Made by a program: the position numbers and the translations under genes
NCBI RefSeq assembly: GCF_013337765.1
Contig: NZ_VBSB01000010.1
Span: 806,001 to 870,000 of the forward strand
Source of the DNA: Mycolicibacterium sphagni
Lineage (GTDB): Bacteria; Actinomycetota; Actinomycetes; Mycobacteriales; Mycobacteriaceae
Length of the DNA: 64,000 bases
Direction of reading: 5' to 3'
The notes under the pieces: model-generated
Told to the model about the DNA's origin: nothing
Seen by the model: the letters and a program-made list of their open reading frames with translations, nothing else
The model's database searches: none
Part shown: positions 49,236 to 58,474 of the stretch, in pieces
Numbering within the stretch: position 1 is the first letter of the stretch
Layout: each line of letters starts with the position of its first letter

Positions 49236-50468
49236 ATGGGGCCTGCCAACGACCAGCCGACGACACCGGCGCGGACTGTGTTGCCTGCGGTGTTGGTGGT
49301 GCTGTTCGCCACGGGCTGGGCCGCCAACCACTTCACGGCGTTATTGCCGGTGCTCGCTCAAAGCGAAGGATTGGGCCGGACCGCAATTGACGGCGCGTTC
49401 GGTATCTATGCGGTCGGGTTGCTGCCGGGTCTACTGGGTGGCGGAACGCTGTCCGACCGGTGGGGTCGGCGACCGCTGCTGCTGACGGGTGCCGCGGTAG
49501 CGGGCCTGGGTAACCTCGCGCTGCTGTGCTGGCACGACCAGACGGGAGTGTTCATCGGCCGCTTGGTCGTCGGCGCAGGCGTCGGGGTGGCGATGAGCGC
49601 AGGCACCGCGTGGAGCGCCGATATCGGCGGCGGGTCCGGCTCGGTGCTGGCCGGTGTGTCGCTGACCGCCGGATTCGGTTGTGGCCCCGTCATTTCCGCG
49701 CTCCTTGCACAGTTCACCGCTGCGCCGGTCCATGTGCCTTTTGCGGTCTCGGTGGGCTTGTCGGCGGCTGCGGTGCTGACCGGCGCCGTCCTGGCCCGCA
49801 CCGCGGGCGCTTCCGGCAGCCTCGTGCCCGGTCAGGACGTTCCCGCTGACGCCGGCAGCGAGCGGAGCGTGGTGGCGGCGCTCGGCGCCGCGCTGCCGTT
49901 GGCGGTGTGGGTCTTCGCCAGCGCGACGATGGCGATGGTGACGATGGTCGAGCGGATGCACTACCGCTTCAACGGCCCGTTGCTTCCCGGTATGGCCGCG
50001 GCGTTGACGTTGACATCAGGTGTCGCCATTCAGATGGTCGCCCGGCGCCGGGGGTGGGGTCCGATCGCCGGTGCAGCCGGAGCGCTGGCGGCCGCAGTCG
50101 GATTCGGCACCGTTGCCGCCGCGGGGGCGAGGCCATCGCTGGCCGTCTTTGTGGCTGTGGCGCTCGTGCTGGGTGTCGCCTACGGATTGTGCCTGCGGCA
50201 AGGCCTGATCGACGTCGAGACCTTGTCACCTCCTCGGTTGCGCGGAACGCTGACCGGCATTTTCTGGGCCGTCACGTATTTGGGTTTCGGCCTGCCCGTG
50301 CTACTGGTCACGATCGAACCGGCCGTCGGTATCACCGCGCCGCTGATCGTGCTGAGCGTCGTGGCAGTCGCCGTCGCGGTGTTGCGTGCCGTGCGCGGGT
50401 CGGCGGCGAAACGCGCTGCTGCACATATGGTTCGGGATAGTGTGGCCCACAGCGCGCAAGACATCTGA
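49236..50468 (+). CDS. Major facilitator superfamily transporter
   Basis: A 410-aa MFS protein with about 12 hydrophobic helices and the loop signature GTLSDRWGRRPLLLTG between helices 2 and 3. Start ATG behind GAGGAGG. The substrate is not predictable; drug or metabolite efflux is typical. It is divergent from the GAF-EAL-PAS-GGDEF gene (98 bp apart) and 329 bp upstream of the receiver-GGDEF-EAL gene, so it may be part of the signalling island or merely beside it. Confidence 0.9.
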   Translation: MGPANDQPTTPARTVLPAVLVVLFATGWAANHFTALLPVLAQSEGLGRTAIDGAFGIYAVGLLPGLLGGGTLSDRWGRRPLLLTGAAVAGLGNLALLCWHDQTGVFIGRLVVGAGVGVAMSAGTAWSADIGGGSGSVLAGVSLTAGFGCGPVISALLAQFTAAPVHVPFAVSVGLSAAAVLTGAVLARTAGASGSLVPGQDVPADAGSERSVVAALGAALPLAVWVFASATMAMVTMVERMHYRFNGPLLPGMAAALTLTSGVAIQMVARRRGWGPIAGAAGALAAAVGFGTVAAAGARPSLAVFVAVALVLGVAYGLCLRQGLIDVETLSPPRLRGTLTGIFWAVTYLGFGLPVLLVTIEPAVGITAPLIVLSVVAVAVAVLRAVRGSAAKRAAAHMVRDSVAHSAQDI

Positions 50469-50797
50469 ATGAACTCCGCACTCCAGCTAATGTGACCGCC
50501 TGAGACTGCTCATCGGGTACCTGGCGGCGCCGACGCATTGGCCCTGGGCGTGCGGTTGGCCCAGAACGGTTCGACGCCGAACTGGACATCTGCGCGGTGC
50601 TCCCCGCGGCGGAACCACGGGCAGGAGTGACTGAACTTCGCGATCGGCGTCCTGGGAGGGGTTGACCGAGTGCACACTTGTGGGGCGAAGGGTGTGTGCG
50701 CGACAACGTGGGGGTGGGATTCGGGGTGCTTGTTCCGGACGAGGCGCGGCAGGGATCGTTGATCCCCGTGCTGGCGGATGGCGATGCGCGCGGGCCG
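50469..50797. other. Intergenic region before the receiver-GGDEF-EAL gene
   Basis: 329 bp, no gene supported. An in-frame extension of the downstream gene is open from 50678, but it lacks domain character and the ATG at 50798 starts the receiver fold directly. The promoter for the signalling operon should lie here; no clear -10 was found. Confidence 0.3.
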
Positions 50798-53368
50798 ATG
50801 GCAACTGAAAGCCAACAGACGGTCCTGGTCGTCGACGACGACGCGCGCCTGCGTGAGCTGCTGTGCACGGTGTTGACCCCGTTGGATTGTGAGCTGGTCC
50901 AGGCAGGCTCCGGGGAGGAAGCGCTCACCGCGCTGCTGCAGCGCAAAGTCGCCGTCATCGTTCTGGACATCAACATGCCCGGGATGGGCGGGTTCGAGAC
51001 TGCGCAACTTATTCGAGAAGCCGACGAGTTGGCTTCGACGCCCATCATCTTTCTCACCGGTCAGGCGGACGACGGCGACCTGGATCGGGGCTACGACCTG
51101 GGCGCGGTGGACTTTCTCCTCAAGCCGGTCTCCGCTGCAGTGCTCTATGCAAAAGTCAAAGCCCTGCTGGAACTGGATCGGTCCTTCGCCCGGCTGCGCA
51201 GCGAAGCAGCCAACCTGCACGAGCAACAAATGCAGGCCGCCCGCTCGGCCGAGACCCGCCAGCGCGAGGAGTTGGCACTGACCCGAAGGCGGGCGAGGCT
51301 TGCCGCGATCTTCACCGAGGGCAGCCTCGACCTGGCTTCGTTGGAGAAGACCATCGTCACCGAGCTGAGCCAGATGTTCGGCGCCGAGTGCCTACTCCGC
51401 CTGCCGATTGCCGACAACGACTGGCATGACTCGTTCTCGCACACCGAAGCGGATCGAACGTCACAGCAGCCGCAGACGTGGCTTGTCGAGCATCTGGTCG
51501 GCCGGAGCCGGGACGTGACGCCACACGGCTCGGTCTTGGTCGACGAATTGACTGCCCGGGGTGAGCACGTCGGCTATCTATGTGTCGGCCGCACCGACGG
51601 GCGCGCCTTCTCCGAGGTTGAAGCCGTGCTGTTCCGCGGCGTTTCGGCGGCAGCTGCGCTGGCGCTGGCTAATGCGACTCTCTACCGAGTCCAGGCCGAG
51701 TACGCCGCCGTCATGCAGGCCACCGCTGACGCGATCCTCGCGGTCGACGCCTCGGGTGCCATCCGCAGCTGCAACAAGGCTGCTACCGCTCTGTTCAGCG
51801 GGCATTCCGACACGTTGATCGGCCGGTCCATCGTGGAGCTCGCTGTCGACGCGGACCGAGACCGGTTGCGTGAGCAGTTGGATGTCACCCTGGCGATGCA
51901 TCAGGAAGTCTCACTGGAGATGGCGTTCGCCGCCAACGCCCGCCGCTCTGTTGATGTCCTGATCACCTTGTCGCCGATTGGCGACTCAGCCGATCTGCAC
52001 GTCGCGGTCGTCGTCCACGACTTGACCGAGATCAAACAGGCCCAGCTGGTCATCAGTCATCTCGCGAGCCACGACCCCCTCACCGATCTGTCGAATCGGC
52101 GACAGCTCAATGAGCGCCTTGCTGAACTGGCCCGCCAGAAGGAGCGCGGGAAACTCGCGGCCTTGCTGTACATGGATGTCAACCGGTTCAAGTCGGTCAA
52201 CGACACCTACGGTCACGACACTGGGGACGAACTGCTTGTGGAGGTGGCTCAGCGACTTCGGGCCGCGGCGGGCAGCGATGCCCAGGTCTGTCGCATCGGC
52301 GGCGACGAGTTCATCGTCCTGCTCGAGGACGTGCCGTCGATGAGCGTCGCGGTCGCGGCCGGGAACCGCATCCTGCAACTGGTCCAGGAGGAGCCCGTCC
52401 GCTGCAAGAACGTGACCCTGCGCCCGTCGCTGAGTATGGGCATCTCCGGTCTCGGCGCGAGCGCTCACACGCCGGAAGAGTTGCTGTCCCAAGCCGATTT
52501 GGCCATGTTCGAATCGAAGAAGAACCGGCTGGACGAATGCGTGCTCTACACCGATCTGATTGGGTCGCGGCACAAGGGGAAGGTCGACCTGCGAGCCGAG
52601 GTGGCCGGTGCGATCGCGCGATCGGAATTCCGCATGGCTTACCAGCCGATCGTAAACTCGAGCACCGGAGCACTTTTCGGCCTCGAAGCCCTGGTCCGCT
52701 GGCGGGTTGGTGACGAGGAGGTGCCGGCGGAAGAGATCATCTCCCTGGCCGAGACCGCCGGGCAGACGGGTCCGCTCAGCCGGTGGATCTTGGCGCGGAG
52801 CTTCGAGGACTACGCGTCGCTGGGCAGAAGCGACCTGAAGCTGCATGTGAACCTCTCGCCTGATCACGTACTCGAAGCAGGCTTCGTCGACGATTTGATC
52901 GGGGCGCAGCGTGACAACCGGATCCTGCCGGAGAACATCTGCCTGGAACTTGCCGAGCTGACTTTCTACGGCGATCCCGTCGCCGCGCGGCTGGCGTTGC
53001 GCCAGGCCCGGAGTATCGGATTCAACCTGGCGATAGATGATTTCGGTATCGACCATGCCAGCATGACCAATCTGCTCCACGTTCCCGTCGACTGGCTGAA
53101 GATCGATCGCACCTTCGTCGCCCAAGTTCACGAGGATCAACGCGTACAGAGGCTCGTGCGTAGCCAGATCGCCCTGGCCGCCTGCATGCAGGTGGATCTG
53201 ATCGCCGAGGGCGTCGAGAACCAAAAGCAAGCCGACTGGCTTCTGGAGGCTGGATGTGTTCTGCAACAGGGTTTCTCGTATGCACATCCGATTGAGGCAA
53301 CCGATCTTGCTGCCGAGGTGAAGAATTGGGCGACATTCCGCACGAACCAGGGTACCGGCGAAGGCTAA
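50798..53368 (+). CDS. Receiver-GAF-PAS-GGDEF-EAL response regulator
   Basis: An 856-aa multidomain protein. Receiver domain at residues 1-125 (QTVLVVDDDARLRELL, phospho-acceptor Asp57 in VIVLDINMPGMGG, Lys in FLLKPVS), a GAF-like region, PAS (AVMQATADAILAVDASGAIRSCN), GGDEF (CRIGGDEFIV at 501-505) and EAL (E630 in FGLEALVRW, NLSPD, LELAE, AIDDFGID, AEGVEN). GGDEF and EAL signatures look intact. Phosphorylation of Asp57 likely tunes c-di-GMP turnover. It ends 6 bp before the hybrid kinase, which is its probable phosphodonor. Confidence 0.94.
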   Translation: MATESQQTVLVVDDDARLRELLCTVLTPLDCELVQAGSGEEALTALLQRKVAVIVLDINMPGMGGFETAQLIREADELASTPIIFLTGQADDGDLDRGYDLGAVDFLLKPVSAAVLYAKVKALLELDRSFARLRSEAANLHEQQMQAARSAETRQREELALTRRRARLAAIFTEGSLDLASLEKTIVTELSQMFGAECLLRLPIADNDWHDSFSHTEADRTSQQPQTWLVEHLVGRSRDVTPHGSVLVDELTARGEHVGYLCVGRTDGRAFSEVEAVLFRGVSAAAALALANATLYRVQAEYAAVMQATADAILAVDASGAIRSCNKAATALFSGHSDTLIGRSIVELAVDADRDRLREQLDVTLAMHQEVSLEMAFAANARRSVDVLITLSPIGDSADLHVAVVVHDLTEIKQAQLVISHLASHDPLTDLSNRRQLNERLAELARQKERGKLAALLYMDVNRFKSVNDTYGHDTGDELLVEVAQRLRAAAGSDAQVCRIGGDEFIVLLEDVPSMSVAVAAGNRILQLVQEEPVRCKNVTLRPSLSMGISGLGASAHTPEELLSQADLAMFESKKNRLDECVLYTDLIGSRHKGKVDLRAEVAGAIARSEFRMAYQPIVNSSTGALFGLEALVRWRVGDEEVPAEEIISLAETAGQTGPLSRWILARSFEDYASLGRSDLKLHVNLSPDHVLEAGFVDDLIGAQRDNRILPENICLELAELTFYGDPVAARLALRQARSIGFNLAIDDFGIDHASMTNLLHVPVDWLKIDRTFVAQVHEDQRVQRLVRSQIALAACMQVDLIAEGVENQKQADWLLEAGCVLQQGFSYAHPIEATDLAAEVKNWATFRTNQGTGEG

Positions 53369-53374
53369 GGTGAT

Positions 53375-56300
53375 ATGAAGCTTACGACCCGTTTGGCGAT
53401 CCTGTGCGTATCCGCGCTTCTCGCAGTCATTTTGGCGAATACGCTGTATACGGTTCAACTCGCGAAGATCACCACACTCTTCGAGCAGCGGGCCGATGCG
53501 AGAAATGCACAGATCTCCGCAATCGACGGCCAGCGGGACCTACAGGCCTTGCTCGTCGCCCATGAGCGGCTCGTGTTCGCCAACGATCCGGCCCGGCGAG
53601 CCGAACTCACCGGCGAGCTGGAACAACTCGATAGATCTGTCGATGCCGAACTGCGGCAAGCCGCTCAAACGAGTAACAATGACGCCAGGCGTATTCAGTA
53701 CCAGCAGGCCTTGACGAGCTGGACCACTTTCCAGTCAGCCTATCGGGCCGAGCTGCAAAAGGTCCAGAATCCCGCGGAGGCAGCGGCTTCGGCTCGAGAC
53801 CTCTTTAGCCAGGTGGCGGTGCTGGAGACTCAGTTGCGCCAGATCGAGGACGACACGGTCAAGGCGGTCGACGACGTCAATCAGCGCGCAGAACAGGCAA
53901 TCCGAATCACCCGGTCGGTGCTGTGGATCTTCGCGAGCGCCATCGTCGCGATACTCGGCGTCCTGCTGTTCTTCACCGCCCGCAACATCCACCGCACCGT
54001 CACGGCGGCGGCGGCACAGAACGAAAAGTCGCGCCGTTCCAAGGAGATTCAGGCAGACCTGATGACCGAGGTGCAGGTCGCCACCGATCTGGCTGCGGCA
54101 TGCACGACGATCGTCGCGCGCGCCGCGGAGGCTGTCGGTGCCAAACATGGCGCACTGTTTCTGCGGCAGCCCAACGATGACCAGTTCGCCCTCACCGCCT
54201 CGTATGCTTTCCACCGCCGCAAGGACCTACCCAATTCCTTCGGGCTGGGAGACGGTCTGGTCGGCCAATGCGCGCTGGAAGGCAACAGGATCGAGGTGAC
54301 CGGTGCACCAGGGGACTACGTCGAGATCGTCTCCGGACTGGGCAAGACCGAACCGGTGTCGTTGATTCTGTTGCCCATCAAATTCGAATCGGAAGTGCAC
54401 GGCGTTCTGGAGCTCGCCTCGATGCGGTTGTTCCCGGACGACGACATCGAGCTTCTGGAGAACATCGCCCTCGGCGCCGGCGTCGCGATCAGCGCCATTG
54501 AATCGGCGCAGAAGACCCGCGAGTTGCTGCGGTTATCGCAGGCGCAGACCGAGGAATTGCAGGCTCAGGAAGAAGAGCTGCGGACGGCCAACGAGCAGCT
54601 GACGCGACGCGAAGATCAGCTGTCGGCACAGAACGCCGAACTGGAGGAGACGACCGAGGAACTGCGTTCGCAGCAGGAAGAGCTCAGAGCCAGTTCCGAG
54701 CGACTAGAGTCGCAGGCACAATCCCTGGAGCACAAGAACTCCGAACTGCATCGCCTGAGCCAGACCCTGGAAGCCAAGGCCGAGGAACTGGCCGTGTCGT
54801 CCCGGTACAAGTCGGAATTCCTGGCGAACATGTCGCACGAGCTGCGCACGCCGTTGAACAGCATCTTGATCCTTGCCGGCCTGTTGGCCGATTCCGACGA
54901 CCCGCTGACCGACAAACAGCAGGAGTTCGCCGAGACGATCCAGCAGTCCGGAAAGGACCTGCTGAATCTGATCGACGAGGTTCTCGATCTCGCGAAGGTG
55001 GAGTCCGGATCACTACGCCTCGAGCGGGAAGTGATCGAGGTGGGCGAGCTGGTCGATTTCCTGGAGCGCACGTTCGGGCCGGTCGCCGAGCACAAGGGTG
55101 TGACCTTTTCCGTCGTGGTGAACGACAGCGCGCCAAGCCAACTTACGAGCGATTACACCCGGGTCAAGCAGATCGCGAAGAATCTGGTCGCCAACGCGGT
55201 CAAGTTCACCGACGCGGGATCGGTGACCGTGGCGCTGTCGGGCGCGGGCGACATTGACGGCAATCCGGGTGATGGGTTTCTGGCACTGGCCGTTGTGGAC
55301 ACCGGAATCGGGATCGACCCGGAGGATCACCACCTGATCTTCGAGTCCTTCCAGCAGGCCGCGCGGGGATCGACCCGGCGATACGGGGGCACCGGTCTCG
55401 GGTTGGCGATCAGCCGCGAACTGGCGCGCAATCTCGGCGGCGAGATCACACTGTGCAGCGCGCTGGGACAGGGATCGACGTTCAGCTGTTATCTGCCGGT
55501 TGATGGTGTGCCGGTCAACGGAGCTGGACAGTCCGTGAACCCCAGCACCCCGGCGGCGCCACCCAGTACCGTGGCGTCGAATGGTGATCGGCCCGTTGCG
55601 CAGGGAGCCCCCGAGACGGGTAGCGCGCTCGAACGCTTTGAGGATGTGGACATCTCAACCGTCGCCTGGCCTCAGGGGACCAAACCCGTGCTGCTGGTCG
55701 TCGAGGGTGACCCGACCTTCGCGGGAATGCTGGCCGGGCTGGCCAGGGAAGCCGGGTTCGATGCGGTGGTCACGGAGAGCGGTCGAATGGCCCTCGCGCT
55801 GGCGAAGGAACGCAAGCCCGCCGCCATCACCCTGGACATCGGCCTGCCGGATATGGCCGGTTGGGTTGTCCTCGACGTGCTCAAACACGACCTCGCCACG
55901 CGCCACATCCCGGTCAACGTCATTTCCGGGACCAACGATGACGGACGCGGTCGTCGGATGGGTGCCATCCACACATTGAGCAAGCCCGCCGATATCACCG
56001 CGCTGCGTTCGATGTTCACGGCCGTCGCCGACTTCCTGAAACCGGGACCGCGGCACGTGCTGGTCGCTGAAGACGACGCCAGCCAGCGCCAGGTCGTCAA
56101 ACACATGATCGAAAGCGACGATATTGCGATCACCTGTGTCGGTACGGGTGAGCAAGTGCTGGCGGAGCTCGCGGGAGCAACCACCTACGATTGCCTGGTC
56201 CTCGATCTGGGGTTGCCTGATATCGACGGGATCGACCTCATCGAGCAGATCAAGGGCCAGCTGCAGGCGAAGAGCCTTCCGGTTATCGTGCACACCGGGC

Positions 56301-56896
56301 GCGAACTGACCGCTGCGGAAACCCAGCGTCTCGAGGCCCTGGCTTCCGCCATTGTGTTGAAGAACGCCAAATCTCCCGAGCGGCTGTTGGACGAGACCGC
56401 CCTGTTCCTCCATCGCGTGGCCAACGACATGCCCGATTCGGCGCGCGAAATCCTGTCCAACCCCAGGCGTATCGACGAATCCCTGGAGGGCAATACGGTT
56501 CTGCTCGTGGACGACGACGTCAGGAATGTCTTCTCGCTCGGCAGTGCGTTGAAGCGGTACGGCATCAAGGTGATACCCGCGAGCAACGGGCAGGAAGGAC
56601 TTGATGTCCTCGCCGACCACCCAGAGATCGGGTTGGTCCTGATGGACATCATGATGCCGGTGATGGACGGTTACGAGGCGATGCGCCGGATCCGGGCCGA
56701 GACCCGCTGGCGCAGCCTGCCCGTCGTCGCGCTCACCGCGAAGGCCATGAAGGGTGACCGCCAGAAGTGCTTGGACGCAGGCGCATCGGACTACGTCACC
56801 AAGCCCGTCGACATGGATCAACTCACGTCGGTACTTCGAGTGTGGCTGGCCAGCCGGCCACGAGCAGAGCGGAAGTCGTCAAGCGCCAGTGAGTAA
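53375..56896 (+). CDS. Hybrid histidine kinase with GAF, E/Q-rich coiled coil and three receivers
   Basis: A 1173-aa membrane kinase. Helix 1 about 8-24 and helix 2 about 181-201 flank an extracellular helical sensor. Then come a HAMP-like linker, GAF (about 225-375), an E/Q-rich coiled coil (about 378-475), HisKA with His488 in MSHELRTPLN, HATPase_c (NLVANAVKF, DTGIGI, GGTGLGLAI), and three receivers with Asp821 (TLDIGLPD), Asp944 (LDLGLPD) and Asp1091 (MDIMMPVMDG). It can autophosphorylate and pass phosphate through several receivers. It overlaps cheR by 8 nt. The coil has many Glu/Gln, resembling methylation helices of chemoreceptors. No histidine phosphotransfer domain is seen. Confidence 0.93.
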   Translation: MKLTTRLAILCVSALLAVILANTLYTVQLAKITTLFEQRADARNAQISAIDGQRDLQALLVAHERLVFANDPARRAELTGELEQLDRSVDAELRQAAQTSNNDARRIQYQQALTSWTTFQSAYRAELQKVQNPAEAAASARDLFSQVAVLETQLRQIEDDTVKAVDDVNQRAEQAIRITRSVLWIFASAIVAILGVLLFFTARNIHRTVTAAAAQNEKSRRSKEIQADLMTEVQVATDLAAACTTIVARAAEAVGAKHGALFLRQPNDDQFALTASYAFHRRKDLPNSFGLGDGLVGQCALEGNRIEVTGAPGDYVEIVSGLGKTEPVSLILLPIKFESEVHGVLELASMRLFPDDDIELLENIALGAGVAISAIESAQKTRELLRLSQAQTEELQAQEEELRTANEQLTRREDQLSAQNAELEETTEELRSQQEELRASSERLESQAQSLEHKNSELHRLSQTLEAKAEELAVSSRYKSEFLANMSHELRTPLNSILILAGLLADSDDPLTDKQQEFAETIQQSGKDLLNLIDEVLDLAKVESGSLRLEREVIEVGELVDFLERTFGPVAEHKGVTFSVVVNDSAPSQLTSDYTRVKQIAKNLVANAVKFTDAGSVTVALSGAGDIDGNPGDGFLALAVVDTGIGIDPEDHHLIFESFQQAARGSTRRYGGTGLGLAISRELARNLGGEITLCSALGQGSTFSCYLPVDGVPVNGAGQSVNPSTPAAPPSTVASNGDRPVAQGAPETGSALERFEDVDISTVAWPQGTKPVLLVVEGDPTFAGMLAGLAREAGFDAVVTESGRMALALAKERKPAAITLDIGLPDMAGWVVLDVLKHDLATRHIPVNVISGTNDDGRGRRMGAIHTLSKPADITALRSMFTAVADFLKPGPRHVLVAEDDASQRQVVKHMIESDDIAITCVGTGEQVLAELAGATTYDCLVLDLGLPDIDGIDLIEQIKGQLQAKSLPVIVHTGRELTAAETQRLEALASAIVLKNAKSPERLLDETALFLHRVANDMPDSAREILSNPRRIDESLEGNTVLLVDDDVRNVFSLGSALKRYGIKVIPASNGQEGLDVLADHPEIGLVLMDIMMPVMDGYEAMRRIRAETRWRSLPVVALTAKAMKGDRQKCLDAGASDYVTKPVDMDQLTSVLRVWLASRPRAERKSSSASE
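54506..54800 (+). other. Glu/Gln-rich coiled coil in the hybrid kinase
   Basis: Residues about 378-475 of the kinase contain repeated EEL/EELQ/EELR segments such as LQAQEEELRTANEQL and EETTEELRSQQEELRA. Heptad spacing is clear. The region connects GAF to HisKA and would be a signalling helix. Its Glu and Gln pairs make it a candidate CheR/CheB substrate, by analogy to chemoreceptor methylation sites. Confidence 0.6.
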
Positions 56897-57758
56897 TCCC
56901 GCCGAGAAGTCAGACGCGCCTCGATCCCAGGAACTCGCTGCGATCGAGGCGGAAGCGTTCTTCTACACGGTGTTCGAACATCTCGGCTACGACTTTCGCC
57001 ACTACAGCGATGCGTCGCGGAACAGAAGGCTGATGGCCTTCGTCGATAAGCATTCACTGGGCACTATCTCCGAAGCGCAAGGCCGGGTGCTTCGGGATCC
57101 GGCACTGCTGTCGTCGTTCCTGTCGACGATGACGGTGAACGTCACGGAGATGTTCCGGGATCCATTGGTGTTCGCCAAGATTCGGACCGAGCTTCTGCCC
57201 AGGCTGGCCACCTATCCGAGCATTCGGATCTGGATCGCGGGCTGTGCGACCGGCGAGGAGGCGTATTCCGTTGCGATCCTGCTGGACGAGGCCGGCCTGT
57301 TGGATCGGACGACGATCTATGCCACCGATATCGACAGCGACTCGTTGCGGGTCGCTGCCTCGGCGATTCACCCGGCGGATGCGATGGTCGGCGCCACCCG
57401 CAATTACCAGGCCAGCGGCGGGGAAAGGCCGTTCTCGGACTGGTACATCGCGAAATACGACCGTTGCATTCTGAGCCCGTCGCTGCGATCGCGGCTCGAG
57501 TTCTTTTCCCATAATCTCGCCACCGACAGCGCATTCGGTGAATTTCACCTGATCATGTGCCGGAACGTCTTCATCTATTTCGAGGAGACGCTTCAGCACC
57601 GGGTCGAGCGGGTGTTCTGGGACAGCTTGGCGCCCTTCGGCAATCTCGTCATCGGTCCGCGTGAGGGCATCACCGGCGACGGCACCAAATTGTTCAAACC
57701 ACAGGACCGGCGGCTGGGCATCTACGTGAAGAGCCAGAACCAGCATGCCCGGCCCTGA
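56889..57758 (+). CDS. cheR: CheR-family protein-glutamate methyltransferase
   Basis: A 289-aa CheR. An N-terminal four-helix part contains FRHYSDASRNRRLMAF, followed by TMTVNVTEMFRDP (substrate-contact region) and a SAM-binding domain with WIAGCATGEEAYSVAILL and MCRNVFIYF. It transfers methyl groups from S-adenosylmethionine to glutamates, normally of chemoreceptors. The GTG start overlaps the kinase stop by 8 nt, giving tight coupling. It overlaps cheB by 14 nt. No methyl-accepting receptor, CheA, CheW or flagellar gene is visible, so the target is probably not a chemoreceptor. Confidence 0.93.
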   Translation: MSNPAEKSDAPRSQELAAIEAEAFFYTVFEHLGYDFRHYSDASRNRRLMAFVDKHSLGTISEAQGRVLRDPALLSSFLSTMTVNVTEMFRDPLVFAKIRTELLPRLATYPSIRIWIAGCATGEEAYSVAILLDEAGLLDRTTIYATDIDSDSLRVAASAIHPADAMVGATRNYQASGGERPFSDWYIAKYDRCILSPSLRSRLEFFSHNLATDSAFGEFHLIMCRNVFIYFEETLQHRVERVFWDSLAPFGNLVIGPREGITGDGTKLFKPQDRRLGIYVKSQNQHARP

Positions 57759-58362
57759 TGTCATCGTCATCGGTGGCAGCGCCGGTGGAATAGGAGCGCT
57801 TCGGGGAATCTTCCAGACGCTCAACGACATCCGGGACAGGGTGGCCGTTGTGGTCCTGCATCGTGCACCCCAGTACGGCGGGCTCGCACCGGTGCTGCAA
57901 GGCTTCACCGCGATTCCGATCAGCGAACCCAGTACCAGCCCGTCGCCGTGTCCGTCGGGCGAGGTGACGCTTGGGCCGGCCGGCTACCACCTGTTGGTGG
58001 GCAATGACCGACGCCGATCGACGCGGCCGCAGACTCCCATCGAGCAGTACGACACAGGTCCCGATGTGCGCGCACACCTGACGTTGGACGGGCCGGTGCT
58101 CTGCTCCCGACCCTCTCTGGACGTGCTCTTCGCCAGCGCAGCGCAACTAGCCAATTCGGTTACGGCCGTTCTGCTTTCGTGCGCGAGTGAAGATGGTGCC
58201 GACGGTTGCGCGCTTGTCAAAGCCGCCGGGGGTCGAGTCGTGCTGCAGGATCCGGCCACCTGCGAGGCTGCGCTAGCGGTCAATGCGGCCATGCGCAAAG
58301 TCGAACCCGACCACGTTGGGGATCCGCAGGGGATCGGACGATGGCTCTCGGGGCGAGGCTGA
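57745..58362 (+). CDS. cheB: CheB-type protein-glutamate methylesterase (no receiver domain)
   Basis: A 205-aa methylesterase lacking the usual N-terminal receiver. The catalytic triad is Ser12 (VIGGSAGGIGAL), His39 (VVVLHRAPQYG) and Asp150 (LLSCASEDGADGC). The signature around Asp is slightly altered from the common GMGxDG, but the Asp is present. It removes methyl groups or deamidates Gln. It pairs with the upstream cheR and forms the last gene of the signalling run. Without a receiver its activity may be set by protein partners rather than phosphorylation. Confidence 0.9.
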   Translation: MPGPDVIVIGGSAGGIGALRGIFQTLNDIRDRVAVVVLHRAPQYGGLAPVLQGFTAIPISEPSTSPSPCPSGEVTLGPAGYHLLVGNDRRRSTRPQTPIEQYDTGPDVRAHLTLDGPVLCSRPSLDVLFASAAQLANSVTAVLLSCASEDGADGCALVKAAGGRVVLQDPATCEAALAVNAAMRKVEPDHVGDPQGIGRWLSGRG

Positions 58363-58474
58363 AGCTATGACGCCAATGGCAACGTAGCCGTTGACACAGA
58401 CCACCGCGGTAGGCGGCGACGAGGCGTTCGACTAAGGGCGGCAGCGCCTGGCCCGGTACCGCCCAGACATCACG

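Noticed and set aside
50678..50797. N-terminal extension of the receiver-GGDEF-EAL gene
   Set aside because: The extra 40 residues have no domain character. The ATG at 50798 starts the receiver domain directly.
47029..58362. Complete chemotaxis system
   Set aside because: CheR and CheB are present, but no CheA, CheW, CheY-only gene, MCP or flagellar gene was found in the window.
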